64,000 nt of DNA from Planctomycetota bacterium (GCA_016873095.1 VGYC01000007.1:1-64000); one strand, 5' to 3'; counted from the stretch's first letter, positions 8,993 to 20,500 are shown. The notes: a model not told the origin generated them from the sequence alone. Made by a program: numbers and translations.

Positions 8993-10054
8993 ATGTCGCA
9001 AGCACAGACGTCAGCCCCTGAACACAACGTCACGGGCATCGACTATGCACGCCGCGAGCATTTTTGCTATCGCGGGCCGATCATCGACATTCACACGCAC
9101 GTGACGCAGACGCGACCCGGCGATCCGCCGGCGGGACCGCCTCCCGAGAACCGAGCAGGCGCTACCTCCGAACAGGCGGCAGTGATGCTCGACGTTGCCC
9201 GCGAGTTCGGCATCGTCAAGAGCGTGTCGATGTGTCCGCCCGAGGACATTCCGGTTCTGCGCCAGCGCTTTGGCGATGCCATCGGTTTCAATGGTTCAAT
9301 AGTGAAGAAGACCGTTGACGATCCGGACGATGCCGCCATTCGACTGCTCGAGCGCTTCCTTGAACAGGGAGTCGCGATCATCAAGTACTGGTCGGCGCCG
9401 CGCGGTCGGGAGCGTGGCCTGTTCGTCGATGCTCCATGGCGTATCGAGACGACGCGCCGGGCCATTGCCGCCGGCGTGCGCATCTTCATGGTCCACGTCG
9501 CCGACCCGGATGCCTGGTTTGGCACTGTCTACGCGGATGCCGGCAAGTTCGGCACCAAGGCCGAGCAATACGTCGGCCTGCGCCGCATGCTCGAGATGTT
9601 TCCCGAGGCTGCCTGGATTGGCGCTCACATGGGAGGCGATCCGGAGCACCCCGATCACCTGCAGGCCTTGCTTGAGACCTACCCGCACTTGCATCTCGAC
9701 ACCAGCGCCACGAAATGGCAGGTCCGCGAAATCTCGCCGCGGCGGACCGCCATCCGCGACTTGATGTGCCGGCATCCGGATCGCTTTCTCTTTGGCAGCG
9801 ACCTGGTAACCCGTCAGCATCTGCCGCGCGAGCACTACGTCAGCCGCTACTGGTGCCAGCGGACCCTGTGGGAAAGCGACTGGCAAGGTCCCAGCCCCAT
9901 TGCCGACCCGGACTGGCAGCAGGCCGAGCAGCCGACGCCGCCGCTGGCGGGCGTGCGCCTGCCGATGGCGGTGCTCGACAAGGTCTATTTCCGCAACGCC
10001 GAGAAACTGCTGGGCAACCTCCACGTCGCCGGCTGCGCTCCAGTCCTCTCTTGA
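8993..10054 (+). CDS. Amidohydrolase-family metal-dependent hydrolase
   Basis: A TIM-barrel amidohydrolase of about 353 residues. Metal-site motifs are IIDIHTHV near the N-terminus, FMVHVADPD and WIGAHMGGDPEHPDH in the middle, and FLFGSDL toward the end, matching the amidohydrolase-2 pattern. It has no signal peptide. An in-frame ATG at 8915 would add 26 residues, but it lies inside a tandem duplication, so MSQAQTS at 8993 is preferred. The substrate is unknown; relatives include decarboxylases and lactonases. Confidence 0.8.
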   Translation: MSQAQTSAPEHNVTGIDYARREHFCYRGPIIDIHTHVTQTRPGDPPAGPPPENRAGATSEQAAVMLDVAREFGIVKSVSMCPPEDIPVLRQRFGDAIGFNGSIVKKTVDDPDDAAIRLLERFLEQGVAIIKYWSAPRGRERGLFVDAPWRIETTRRAIAAGVRIFMVHVADPDAWFGTVYADAGKFGTKAEQYVGLRRMLEMFPEAAWIGAHMGGDPEHPDHLQALLETYPHLHLDTSATKWQVREISPRRTAIRDLMCRHPDRFLFGSDLVTRQHLPREHYVSRYWCQRTLWESDWQGPSPIADPDWQQAEQPTPPLAGVRLPMAVLDKVYFRNAEKLLGNLHVAGCAPVLS

Positions 10055-10155
10055 TGCTACCGTAGGTGCAACACGCGGCAGTCCCAGCGGCGCCGCTCAT
10101 CGAGGGGCGGGCGAAAGGGATCGCGCAATGGCATGGCGTGAATCCTCCATTGCGA

Positions 10156-11139
10156 TCATGGGCTTTCCGCCGCCAGCGCCGCCTGATGCCGGGCCGCCTG
10201 ATGCAGGGCCGGCACGGTCTGTCGGTGATCGCCCTGGACGTAGAAACTGGCGCCGCCGTCGGCGACGGTGCGGACGAGGATCGTCTTCCAGGGGCGGTAG
10301 TAATAGCGCGGGTCGGTTTTCGGGGCCTCGTGGGCCAGGTCGCCGTCGAACGGCAGCAGGTCAAAGACGCCCGTGGCGAATCGGCGGATTTCACGGCCTT
10401 CCTGACGCGCGACATTGCGAGCCATCGACAACGCCTTCAGGTAGACCTCGGGGCCCATGACGGCCGTGCCGAAGCTCAGCAGCACGCCCCCTTCCAGCCG
10501 ACGCACGCCTTCCGTGAATACGAGGAAGTCGTGATAACTGCTTTGTCCCAGGGCGGCGCCGTCGCAATTGGGATGCTCGTGAATGATGTCGTAGCCGACG
10601 CCCACATGTACCGTGACTGGCACGCCAAGCCTGACTCCCGCAGCGAGAACGCTCACGTCCTTGTTCGGAAAGTCTCCCTCCAGGATCGCCCGGCCAAGTG
10701 CCTCGCCAAGCCCCAGGCCGGCGCGGACGCCGTCGCGGATGACATCGTTCATGCGGCCGGTCTCGTGCCAGAGGCCGAACTCGCCGGTCTGGATGTAGCG
10801 GGCAACGCTTTCCGTGGTGGCGCCGATGAGGGCGAGTTCCCAGTCGTGGATCGGCCCGGCGCCGTTCATGGCGATGTGTGTCAGCAGGCCGCGCTCCATC
10901 AAGTCGATCAGGAAGCGCGACACGCCGGCGCGCAGCACGTGTGCCCCCATCATCAGGATGCGCGACGCGCCCTGGTCGCGAGCTTGCACCAGCCGCTTGC
11001 CAAGTTCAGGTAGCGCAGCGTGCGCGAACTGCGGCGTGGGTCCTTCGAGGGGCAGCAGCGCCGACAGGTCGAGATCGTGCTTGCGTGATGCCAGCGGCTG
11101 AATCTTGAGGCGGCGACGATCGAAGAGCGGATATGGCAT
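10156..11139 (-). CDS. Deoxyhypusine-synthase-like Rossmann protein, function unassigned
   Basis: A 327-residue cytoplasmic protein. Conserved-looking segments include MMGAHVLRAGVSRFLIDLM (about 63-81), a glycine-rich MNGAGPIHDWELALIG (about 91-106), and VTVHVGVGYDIIHEHPNCD with GGVLLSFGTAVMGPEV. These resemble bacterial proteins loosely placed in the deoxyhypusine/homospermidine synthase superfamily, which bind NAD and polyamine. I do not recognise the active-site lysine with confidence, so a true DHS activity is not claimed. It lies downstream of the FHA-GAF-SpoIIE gene on the same strand (about 50 bp), so the two may share a transcript. Confidence 0.55.
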   Translation of the reverse strand: MPYPLFDRRRLKIQPLASRKHDLDLSALLPLEGPTPQFAHAALPELGKRLVQARDQGASRILMMGAHVLRAGVSRFLIDLMERGLLTHIAMNGAGPIHDWELALIGATTESVARYIQTGEFGLWHETGRMNDVIRDGVRAGLGLGEALGRAILEGDFPNKDVSVLAAGVRLGVPVTVHVGVGYDIIHEHPNCDGAALGQSSYHDFLVFTEGVRRLEGGVLLSFGTAVMGPEVYLKALSMARNVARQEGREIRRFATGVFDLLPFDGDLAHEAPKTDPRYYYRPWKTILVRTVADGGASFYVQGDHRQTVPALHQAARHQAALAAESP

Positions 11140-11188
11140 GATTTACATCTGGCGTTCGAGGAATCCCGTCATTGCCGTGTCGCGCCGC

Positions 11189-12820
11189 TTACCTTCGCCG
11201 CAGCAGCAATAGCGTCAAGTCGTCCTGCAATTCCCTGGCGGCGGTGAACTTCTCGACGGCGTTCTTGGCCAGCTCGGCACAGGCTGGCAGCGGCCTGTCG
11301 GCAGTGAAATGCTTCACGACATCCGAGAGCCGGCGCGTACCGAACATCGACTTGCCGGCCGGCTCGTGCGCCTCGACAGCGCCGTCGGTGAAGAAAACAA
11401 GCGTGTCTCCGCGCGCCAGCAAGATGCGCGTCTCCGGATACTGGAAGTTGCCTTCCTCGAAGCCCAGCAGCCGGCCGGTGGGCACGTCCAGTTCCTCGAC
11501 CGATCCGTCGACGCGGCGCAGGAGCGGCGCCGGATGCCCGCCGGAAGCCAGAACGACCTCGCCCGTGCCAGGGTCATAGAGTCCATGGCTGAGCGTCACG
11601 AACATGCCGCCGGGGTTGTCTTCGGAGAGCGTGGCATTGAGTTGCTTCAGCGTGGGGCCGGGATGCCGGCTCAGCGACGACAGGTGCCGGCACAGCGTGT
11701 GAACCGCGACCATGAACAGCGCTGCCGGCATGCCCTTGCCGGACACGTCGCCGATGTAAAAACCCAGCCGGCCATCGGGCGCCTTCATGAAGTCGTAAAG
11801 GTCTCCGGCCACCTGCCGCGCCGGAAAGACCTCGCCGTGAATCTCGAAGCCCGCGCCGGGAAAGCCCTCGACTTCGTGCGGCAGATAGCCCTGCTGGATC
11901 TCGCGGGCCAGCGCCAGTTCCTGTTGCAGGCGCTGCTGACGCAGGCGCTCGGCGTGCAAGGCGGCGTTCTCCAGCACGACCGCCAGCTGCAGGCAGATGG
12001 TCGCCAGCAATTGCAAGTCCTCGGTGCGAAACGGATGGCCGCGGCGAAAGCGGTCCACCTGCACCACGCCCAGCCGCTTGCCCCCCTGGCCGATCAGCGG
12101 CACGCACAGCACGGAATGCAGATCCAGCGATGTCAGGGTCGCGGACGATTTGAAACGGTCATCGGCGCCGGCGTCCTCGCTGAGCAAGCCGACGCCCTCA
12201 TCGAGGGCGCGGCGAACGATGGTGCGGCTGTAGGGGTAGGCCGACGCGTCCTCGGCATGCCGGCAACGCTGGCCGCGCACCACTAGCCGCTCTCCCTCGC
12301 ACAGCAGCACCATGGCCCGGTCTGCCTGCGGAAACAGCCGGATCAATTGTTCCAGCATCTTTTCCAGCAAAGGTTCCAGGTCGAGCGTCCGCCCCAGGTT
12401 CTGTGCGATCTCGAGGACGACCTGGAGCTTCAGCGCCGGATCATGCGTGTACACGCTCTGGTCGAGGATGGTGGCATTGACCTGCTGCCTGACAACCAGG
12501 CTCGACTCGGTGCTGGCCACGGTGGGCGCGGGGCGCAGAGCGAAGAGGTAGGGTCCGATCTGAAAGACATCGCGTTCATTGACGGCCTCGGCCACGCGCG
12601 GCGCCAGCCGTTTGCCGTTCAGATAGGTGCCGTTGCTGCTCTCCAGGTCTTCGAGAAAGTAGCGGCCGTCGCGCAACAACAACTGGGCATGATGCCGGCT
12701 CACCGCCCGCCCGTTGAGGCAGACGGTCGAGTCATATTGCCGGCCCATGATGATGCGATCCTTGTCCAGCGGAAAGGACCGCCCCGCATCCGGCCCCTGC
12801 AGCGTGACGAGCGTGGCCAT
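11189..12820 (-). CDS. FHA-GAF-SpoIIE (PP2C-type) phosphatase
   Basis: A 543-residue signalling protein. Residues about 1-95 are an FHA phosphothreonine-binding domain (GRQYDSTVCL, SRHHAQL, SSNGTYLNG). Residues about 140-300 are a GAF domain. Residues about 330-543 are an RsbU/SpoIIE phosphatase domain with VAGDLYDF, IGDVSGKGMPAALFM, LASGGHPAPLL and FFTDGAVEA. Such proteins dephosphorylate anti-sigma antagonists; the FHA domain suggests an input from Ser/Thr kinases, of which this window has three. No transmembrane segment is seen. The cognate partner is not adjacent. Confidence 0.9.
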   Translation of the reverse strand: MATLVTLQGPDAGRSFPLDKDRIIMGRQYDSTVCLNGRAVSRHHAQLLLRDGRYFLEDLESSNGTYLNGKRLAPRVAEAVNERDVFQIGPYLFALRPAPTVASTESSLVVRQQVNATILDQSVYTHDPALKLQVVLEIAQNLGRTLDLEPLLEKMLEQLIRLFPQADRAMVLLCEGERLVVRGQRCRHAEDASAYPYSRTIVRRALDEGVGLLSEDAGADDRFKSSATLTSLDLHSVLCVPLIGQGGKRLGVVQVDRFRRGHPFRTEDLQLLATICLQLAVVLENAALHAERLRQQRLQQELALAREIQQGYLPHEVEGFPGAGFEIHGEVFPARQVAGDLYDFMKAPDGRLGFYIGDVSGKGMPAALFMVAVHTLCRHLSSLSRHPGPTLKQLNATLSEDNPGGMFVTLSHGLYDPGTGEVVLASGGHPAPLLRRVDGSVEELDVPTGRLLGFEEGNFQYPETRILLARGDTLVFFTDGAVEAHEPAGKSMFGTRRLSDVVKHFTADRPLPACAELAKNAVEKFTAARELQDDLTLLLLRRR

Positions 12821-13027
12821 GCCGTTAATCTAACTCATCCATTTGGCGATTGCCAGAGGCGGAGCGCCCGATGCGGGGATGCGTGGCTTGATGCTTGTTT
12901 CTTCGTTGTCGGTTGCATTGCGCCCGCGAGTTTTGCACACACCCGTCGGTCGTGGCCACCCTTTCCTCAGCTCGCACGAATCGCAGCCATGGCAAACACA
13001 GAATGATGTGTGTACCAATGTATTGAC

Positions 13028-13369
13028 ATGAACTGCTTGACGATTCGCAATGCCGCTATCCTGGCCTTGCTGCAGCTTGGCGCCGTCTCCGCCACGGCGC
13101 TCACAGCCGCATTGGTTTTCAGGTGGCATACCGGGTATGGTTTGACCGAACCGCTGTCAATCCGGCAGATTGCTGACCACGGCTGGTATTGTTTGCTGGT
13201 GCCAGTCGTCTGGTTCGTCGTCACGTATCAGATTCTTGGGCGCGATGATTCTTCTGATCGCGCCCGCGGCCTGGCCGCTCTTTCCGGTATTCTCTTGCTG
13301 GCCGTGCTTCTTCTCGCCGCAAGTTATACCGCATGGCATGCGTGGTTGCTCGTCGGTCATCACGCATAG
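13028..13369 (+). CDS. Small hydrophobic membrane protein
   Basis: A 113-residue protein with three likely membrane helices: about 6-28 (AILALLQLGAVSATALTAAL), about 46-66 (YCLLVPVVWFVVTYQI) and about 79-102 (ALSGILLLAVLLLAASYTAW). I do not recognise the family. The ATG at 13028 is used; a GTG at 13010 in the same frame is possible. It is an isolated gene, divergent from the FHA-SpoIIE gene, in a 207-bp spacer in which I saw no clear promoter. Confidence 0.55.
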   Translation: MNCLTIRNAAILALLQLGAVSATALTAALVFRWHTGYGLTEPLSIRQIADHGWYCLLVPVVWFVVTYQILGRDDSSDRARGLAALSGILLLAVLLLAASYTAWHAWLLVGHHA

Positions 13370-13419
13370 CCGTCAAGCTTCTCGAGTGTTGCGGAACTGG
13401 GCCCTGGGACCCGGCCGTC

Positions 13420-13473
13420 CGAAGGCAATTCGTTGCCGGGGTGCAGTGAGGGGGGTGGCAACGCAACGACTCT
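13420..13473. repeat. GTTGCC/GGCAAC dispersed palindromic element
   Basis: The element holds ATTCGTTGCCGGGG, a GC-rich purine stretch, then GGGGTGGCAACGCAACGA. CGTTGCC (13431-13437) pairs with GGCAACG (13457-13463). An inverted copy is at 36995-37054. It sits between the small membrane protein gene and the SDR gene stop. Confidence 0.7.
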
Positions 13474-13479
13474 TTGCTC

Positions 13480-14337
13480 TCACGTGCGCGCGGCGATGGT
13501 CTCCTGCCGCCGCTGCTGTCGCGAGTTTCGTTCTTCCGCGAACAGCTCGCGTACCTTGCGGCGCGACACGCGGTCGGCGAGCCAGGGGAAGAAACGGCTG
13601 ACCAGCACCAGCAGCTTGCCCTTGAAGGACAGGCAGGTCTCGTGGCTGCCGCGTTCGATGGCGCGGAGCGTTTGCCGGGCCACCTGCTCGGCGGTCATGC
13701 CGCGGAGATGGTCCATCTGGATGAGGGCCTTCTGCTCCAGCATGTTCTGCGAGAAGTTGGTCTGCGTCAGGCCGGGGCAGACGAGCAGCACGTCGATGCC
13801 GTCCTTGGCGACCTCGGCGCGCAGGGCTTCGCTGAAACCCTGGACGGCGAACTTGCTGGCCGAGTAGTCGCTGCGCGCCGGGATGCCACGCTTGCCGGCG
13901 ATGGAGGAGATATTGACGATGGCGGGACGATTGCCCTGTTTCAAGACGGGCAGGAAGGCCCGCGTGGTTTCCGCCAGCCCGAAGAAGTTGACCTCCATGA
14001 TCTTGCGGAGCCGATCCGGCGCGGCGTCGGCGAAGTGGCCGGTGGCGCCGATGCCGGCGTTGTTGATAAGCACGTCGAGCCCGCCGAAGTAGCGGTTACT
14101 CGCTTCCACCATGCGACGGCGGTCGGCCGGCTCGGTGACGTCTCCCTGCACGCCTTCGATGAACCCACCCTGGCCTCGGACCTTTTGAACAAGTTCCTCG
14201 AGCAGATCGACGGAGCGGGCCACAGCCAGCACGCGGCCACCCATGTTGGCCGCCTGCTCCGCCAGCTCCCGGCCAATGCCCTGCGAGGCCCCGGTGATCA
14301 ATACCCGTGATCCGGCGATGCGACGGCGTCGACCCAT
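13480..14337 (-). CDS. Short-chain dehydrogenase/reductase
   Basis: A 285-residue classical SDR: the cofactor motif TGASQGIG (about 16-23), NNAGIG (about 91-96), the catalytic Ser in NISSIAG and the YSASK motif (Tyr and Lys at about 160-164), in the normal order and spacing. The C-terminus is longer than the core SDR fold and rich in Arg and hydrophobic residues (LVLVSRFFPWLADRVSRRK), which suggests membrane association. It is probably an NAD(P)H-dependent oxidoreductase of lipid or small alcohols, but the substrate is not known. Confidence 0.9.
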   Translation of the reverse strand: MGRRRRIAGSRVLITGASQGIGRELAEQAANMGGRVLAVARSVDLLEELVQKVRGQGGFIEGVQGDVTEPADRRRMVEASNRYFGGLDVLINNAGIGATGHFADAAPDRLRKIMEVNFFGLAETTRAFLPVLKQGNRPAIVNISSIAGKRGIPARSDYSASKFAVQGFSEALRAEVAKDGIDVLLVCPGLTQTNFSQNMLEQKALIQMDHLRGMTAEQVARQTLRAIERGSHETCLSFKGKLLVLVSRFFPWLADRVSRRKVRELFAEERNSRQQRRQETIAART

Positions 14338-14537
14338 GCTGTCCTCGGCTATCTCAAAACCACAGACACAGCTACTGACAATTGCATGTCAATGGCAGGA
14401 ACTCGACAATTCTATCAGGCAAGGTCGAGCGGCCGACTGGCAAGCCGGGCAAAATGTGCGGGCGGCGACGGAGAACCGGCCGTACAGACCGATTCTTCGC
14501 TAGCATCGGAACCGTTGACGAGACTGTCTTTGCAAAC

Positions 14538-17500
14538 TCATCCAGGTCGAGAAACGGTCCTCAGACGCAAGACGTAGATGGTGCCGTTGGCATTGCCGAC
14601 GGCCAGATGCTGGCCGTCGTGGGCGAAGGCGATGGCGCTGATGCCGCCGGGCCAGTCCCACTGGTGCAGTTGCTTGCCGCTGACGGTGTCGCAAACGACG
14701 AGCTTGGTTGCATACCAGGCTGCCAGGCGTTTGCCCGTGGCATCGAAGCGGAAGTTCGCGTAACTCGGCAGACCAGTCAGCCTGAGTCTTTCCACCGGGA
14801 CCTTGCCGGTCAGGTCCCAGAGCACGACGGTGTTGCCATCGCCGACGGCAAGCGTCCGGCCGTCCGCTGCGAGGGCGACGCGGTTGGCCTTGATGGCGGG
14901 GAAGGACATTGGCACCAGACCGTTGGCGGTGACCCGCCACACCTGGACCACGTTATCGTCGCCATAGGACTCAGAAGGAGCGGCGACCAGGAACTGGCCG
15001 TCCGGCGACAGCGACAGGCTCGCCACGCGGCCGTCGGACATCAACTTCTTGACCGTGAAGCGGATCCTTGGTTGCGGACCGTCGAGATCGATGATGCTGA
15101 GGTCCGGTTCAACGCCGCCGCGTGCCAGGACCTTGCCGTCGGCGCTGAAGCTCTGCTTGACGTGGCCCCAGTTGCGATTGTGCCCGTCGATGGGCTTGAA
15201 GCGCGGCGCGGCGTTCGGGCCGTTGATGTCCCAGAGCGTGAAGTGACCGTGGCTGAGCAGCAGGTCCGTGCTGCCGGGGAGGAAGTGAACGGTGTCCGCT
15301 CCGCTGGGCAGGACGGTCGCCCGCAGCACGTTGTCGGCACACAGGGTCCATACGTGGGTCGATGATCCGTCGGTCGAGGCGAGCCGCTGATCATCACGGC
15401 TGAAATCCAGGGAGATAATGTTTGCCCGATGACCGCGCGGCGAGGTTCTTTCGACGTAGGAATCGCCCACGCGATCCCAGACGCGCAATGTTACGCCGTC
15501 GCCGGCGGCTACCAGGTTGCCGTCGGCAGAGGCGGCCGTGCCGGCAGCGTATCCACTTTTCCACGGCAGCTGCAAACGCTTCATCTCACGCGCCGGCTTC
15601 ACGGTCAGGTCAAAGTCCCGCGTCGCCATCGCATAACCGCCAACCGATAACGTCCGGCCATCGGCGGCAAAGCGCGCGAAAGTCACTTGACTGCCGATGT
15701 TCAGCTCGAAGCGCAAGCCCGGGGTCTGCCCACCGATGTCCCAACAGCGAACGGTCTTGTCGAGCGGAACGGCGAGCAGATCGCCGTGCAGGGCATAGCT
15801 CAGGTGCTCGAGATGAGGCGAATCGATCTTGATGGCGGCCCGCCTGCGCGGCGTGGCGCCTGCAACGTCGAAGACATGAATGTGCTTGTCGAAGCGCATG
15901 ACCACGCCGACACGCTTGCCGTCCGTGCTGAAGATAACATTGCTCGCCGAGTTGGGGCCGCCCGGCACCTTGACCAGGGAGACCGGCCTGGCAAGCTTGT
16001 CGCCGACCTTCAGGAGCCAGAGCTCGTCTCGATCGCGAAGGAGCGCGACGCTTGCGTCCGGACTCACGCGCGCGATCCACTTGCCCTGGGCAAGCCGCTG
16101 GGAAAAGACACGGATTGGTTGCAGGCCGGAGAGACTCCAGAGCTGAAGCGCCGATTCGGCCTCGACCACGGCCTCGTCGCGACCGCGCACGAAGCCGCGA
16201 AACGTGCCGGGCATCACGGCCAGCGCGCGCAGGCTGCCGGCATCCCAGAGACGCGTCACGTTGTGCCAGTAATCGCCGGCAGCGATGAAGCGCTTGCTGT
16301 CGCTGATCGCGACCATGGCGATCGGGTACCACTCCTTGTGCGCCTGTTCACCGAGGACGGCTACCAGTTCCCTGGGCTGCCCCATGATCCGTTCTGTGGC
16401 GGGGATTCGCGCGGCGTCCAGCTTCGCCAGTGGGCCGGGCCGAAGTTCCTGTCGTCGGGCCGCCTTGAGCGCGGCGGACACGGCGGCAGATGGTTTCCCC
16501 CAGGCGAACGGCTCCGGGCCGGCAACGCCTGGAGGCGGATCAGCCAGCGGGTCGCGCCGAGGTTGATTCGCCGCCAGCAGCTCGAAACGTTCGCGTTCCT
16601 GGTAAGTCAGGTCACGCGTGCGCCGCGGCAGGACGACGCTCCATAGCTCGACCGGCCACAGCCGGGCCGTGTGGTCGTGGCTCACCGTTGCGACCTGCTT
16701 GCCATCGGCGCGGAACGCCACCTGGATGACGGCGCCGGTGTGTCCGCGATAGAGCGCGCTCATCTTGCCCGTGGCGCTGTCCCAGAGTCCCGCCGTGCCG
16801 TCGTGCGATCCGGTCAGCACCTGGCTGCCGTCGTGATTGACGGCCAGCGTGCTGATGCCGCTCTCATGGCCGCGCAAGGTCGCCAGCAGCTGGCGCGAGC
16901 TCAGGTCCCAGACATGAGCGATCTTCCCCGCGCTGGTGACCAGGCGCTTGCCGTCGCCGCTCACGGCGAGTTGGCCGACCTGATCGGAGAACCCCTTGAA
17001 GCGGAATAGCTGGCCGCCGGTCGCCGTTTCGTGGATCGTGATCTGACTGCCCTTCGCCACCACGACGCACTGGCCGTCCGGTGTGAATGCGAATGCGACG
17101 CGGCCGTAGCTTTGCGGGGACCGATATTCCGCCAGCACCTTGCCGGTCGTGGCGTCGTAGAGCTTGGGCAAGCGGGCTTCGACATCGTAGCTGATCAGGC
17201 GCTTGCCGTCGGGAGCTAAGCGAGGAATGAAGTCGTCGTCGCTGCTTCGCCAGCCGTCGCTCTTGCGGCCGGGGACGACGCCGACGAGCTTGCCGGTGGC
17301 GGCGTCCCAGAGCTGCAGCCGGCCCAGCTCGGCCGTGCTGTGCGCGTTGATGTCGACCTTGACGCCGATGCCCAAATCGATTTCCTTGCCGGTCTTCGGG
17401 TCCTTCTTGTCTTTGGCCGGCATGTTGCCTCCGGCGAGCCGGCGATGGCCGTCGCCCATCGTCAGTACGTGCCTGCCGTTCGGGCTGAAGAAAGCAGCGC

Positions 17501-20500
17501 TCGCGCCGGTTTCCAGACTGTCGATCGCCAGCGAATCCTTGCCGCTGGCCACGTCCCAGACCAGGACCGAGGCGGGCGCGAGCTTGGCTTGCTTCTCGAC
17601 CCGGCTGACGCCGGCGGCCGTCACGATGCGCTTGCCGTCATGACTGAAGCGGACCATCCGGACGGGGCCCAGGTATCGTCCGAGGCCGATGACGCGTACC
17701 TCCTTGCCCGTCGCGGTATTCCAGAGACGCACGGTCCCATCCAGCGACGCGGTCGCCGCCAGCTTGCCGTCGGGACTGTAATCGAACGCGGTGACATTGC
17801 CGGTGTGCCCGGTCAGTGCCGTTTCCGGCATCCTGGGCGCTTCGAGCGTCCAGATGCGCGTCAGGCCGCCGCTGGTGGTCACCGCCAGCTTGCCGTCCGG
17901 GCTGATGTCCACATCCGCGACCGCCTGACCATGGCCACGCAGGATGGCCTTTTCGATGCCGCTATCGACTTCCCAGACGCGGGCTGTGGCGTCGGGCGAC
18001 CGGGTGAGCAGCAGTTTCCCGGAGCGGTCGAAGCGCAGGCCGCTCACGGCGTCTCCATGGCCGCGCAGGCGCAGCGTCTCCTTGCCGGTCTTCGCATCCC
18101 AGAGGCGCACCGTTCGGTCGCCCGCAGCAGTCGCGATGAGCTTGCCATCGGGACGAAACGCGATGGCCGCGATCTTGCCGTCATGTCCCGTCATCGTGCA
18201 GATGAACTTGCCGGAGCCGGCATCGTAGACGCTCGCCTCGGACTCAAAGCCGATGGCGACCAGTCGCCCATCTGCAGAGATGTCTGCCGCCTGTGGCCTT
18301 CCCACCGGACCGGGTTTCAGCCCCGGCGGCACATGGGAATAACCCGCCAGCGTTTTTCCAGTTCCCACGTCCCAGAGATGGGCCGCGGTCCGCGAACCGT
18401 CGAGCAGCGACAGGTATGCGGCCGGGCCATGGACCGTGACTTCCACGGACATGGACATCTGGGAGTGCCCGGAGCCGGAACCTGCCTTGGCATCCGCATC
18501 ATACTCCGGGTCCATCGGGACCTTATCGGAATCCGAATAACTGCTGGACCACCCGGCTGCGGCCGCGACCATCAGGACCTTGCCGCTATCCGGTGTGAAG
18601 CGCGCGAGCTTCAACGACGGCTTGGAGGAGAACAACCCCGCTTTGGCCTTCGCACGCAGAGTTTGCAGCAGCTTGCCGCTCACGGCATCATAGACGCGGG
18701 CGGCGCCGTCCCAGGAGGCCGTGACGATCCGCTTGCCGTCCGGGCTGAAATGCCCTTCGATCACCTTGTCCTTCGAGCCACGCAGACGGTGAACCTCCTT
18801 GCCGGTCGTGAGATCGATGACGAAGGCGAGACGATCGGTGTAGCGGTCCGTCTTGCCGTCGGAGTGCACGACCGTCGCATAGCCGTTGCCGGTGACAATG
18901 ACCTTGCTGCCATCGGGACTGAAATTCACGGTCTCCACAGGCAAGCCGTAGCCCGGCCACTGGAGAAGCGTCTTGCCAGAATCGACGTCATGAATCTGCA
19001 GCGAAGGGCCGGCCACGGTAAGGATCCGCTTGCCGTCCGGGAGAAACCGACTGAAGCGGTCGCCGTGATTGACGACGCGAATTTCACGGCATGCGCTCAT
19101 GGCTGCATACAGGGAGCTGAAGGTAAGATGATGCGGCGTTCGCTTCGTGCCCTCGATGGCGAGCAGCAATGCGAGGCCCGGATCGCGGAGGCGGGCGGCA
19201 TCGGCCTCGGCGGCCAGGCGCAGGCCTTCCGCGCGGCTCAACGCCAGATTCTTGGCATCGCGATCGCTTTCGGCTTGCTTGCGTGCCTTGGCCTCGGCCT
19301 CGCGTGCCTGTGCTTCCTTCTTCCGGGCGGCGATGGCGGCATCCTTGGCCTTGGCCTCTTGCCGGCGTGCCTCCGCCTCCTCGCGCTGCGCTTTCTCGGC
19401 CAGCTCGGCCTTGTTGCGCGCCTCTTGCTCGGCCCGGACTGCGGCTTGCTTGGCCAGAATCTCGGCCTCGGCCTTGTCGTTGGCTTTCTTTTCGGCTTGA
19501 ACCGCGCTGTATTCCGCCGCCACGGCGTCCTGCCACTTCCAGGTAATGCCCGCCATGCCCAGCGTGGTGATGAGGACAATGGCGGCCAGGAGCGCCGCGA
19601 CGGCCGGCCGTCGCCTGGCCCACTTGATGGTGCGTTCCCAGGCGCTCGTCGGCCGCGCCAGAATCGGCTCGCCGCGCAGCCAGCGCTCCAGATCGTCGGC
19701 CAGCGCCGCCGCCGATGCGTAGCGCCGCGCCGGGTCCTTTTCGAGGCACTTGAGTGCGATCACCGACAAATCGGGATCGGCCTCGGCGTTGAATCGTCGC
19801 GGATGCTCCGGCTCGCGCTCGATGACTTGCAGCACCGTATCGAGCACTGAATCGGCGCGAAACGGCGGCCGGCCCGTCAGCAACTCGTAGAGGATGGCGC
19901 CCAGGCTGTACACATCCACCGCCGTCGTCAGCCGCTTCTCCGCCCGCGCCTGCTCGGGCGCCATGTAGCTCGGCGTGCCGACGATGGCCCCGCTGCGCGT
20001 CTGCTGGCTATCGCCCTCCACGCGCTTGGCCAGGCCGAAGTCGGTGACAAAGGGGATTGCAGATTGCAGATTGAAGATCGCCGATTGTTCAGACTCGAGG
20101 AGGATATTCGCCGGTTTCAGGTCGCGGTGCAGGATGCCGCGCTGATGGGCATGGTGGACGGCTCGTGCGACCGTGGACAGCAACCGTATCGCATCGGCTT
20201 GACGGCTCCGAAAATCTGAAATCTGCAATCTAGAATCTGCAATCCACTTGGCCAGGCTGTATCCTTCGATCAGCTTCATGCTGAAATAATGCTGCCCCTC
20301 GTGCTCGCCGACCTCGTAGACGGGGACGACGTTGGGATGGCCGAGATCGCCGGCAGCCTGAGCCTCCGTGCGAAACCGCTCGACGTCGCTTGCGGAAGCG
20401 AGCTGTCCGGTCAGGATCATCTTCAGCGCCACAATGCGGTTGAGGCTGATTTGCCGGGCCCTGTAGACCACACCCATGCCGCCGCGGGCAATCTCTTCCA

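Noticed and set aside
17340-19850. Plus-strand open frame of 836 codons opposite the WD40 kinase
   Set aside because: Low-complexity Arg/Ala/Gly-rich translation with no family features; it mirrors the third-position GC of the kinase gene on the other strand.
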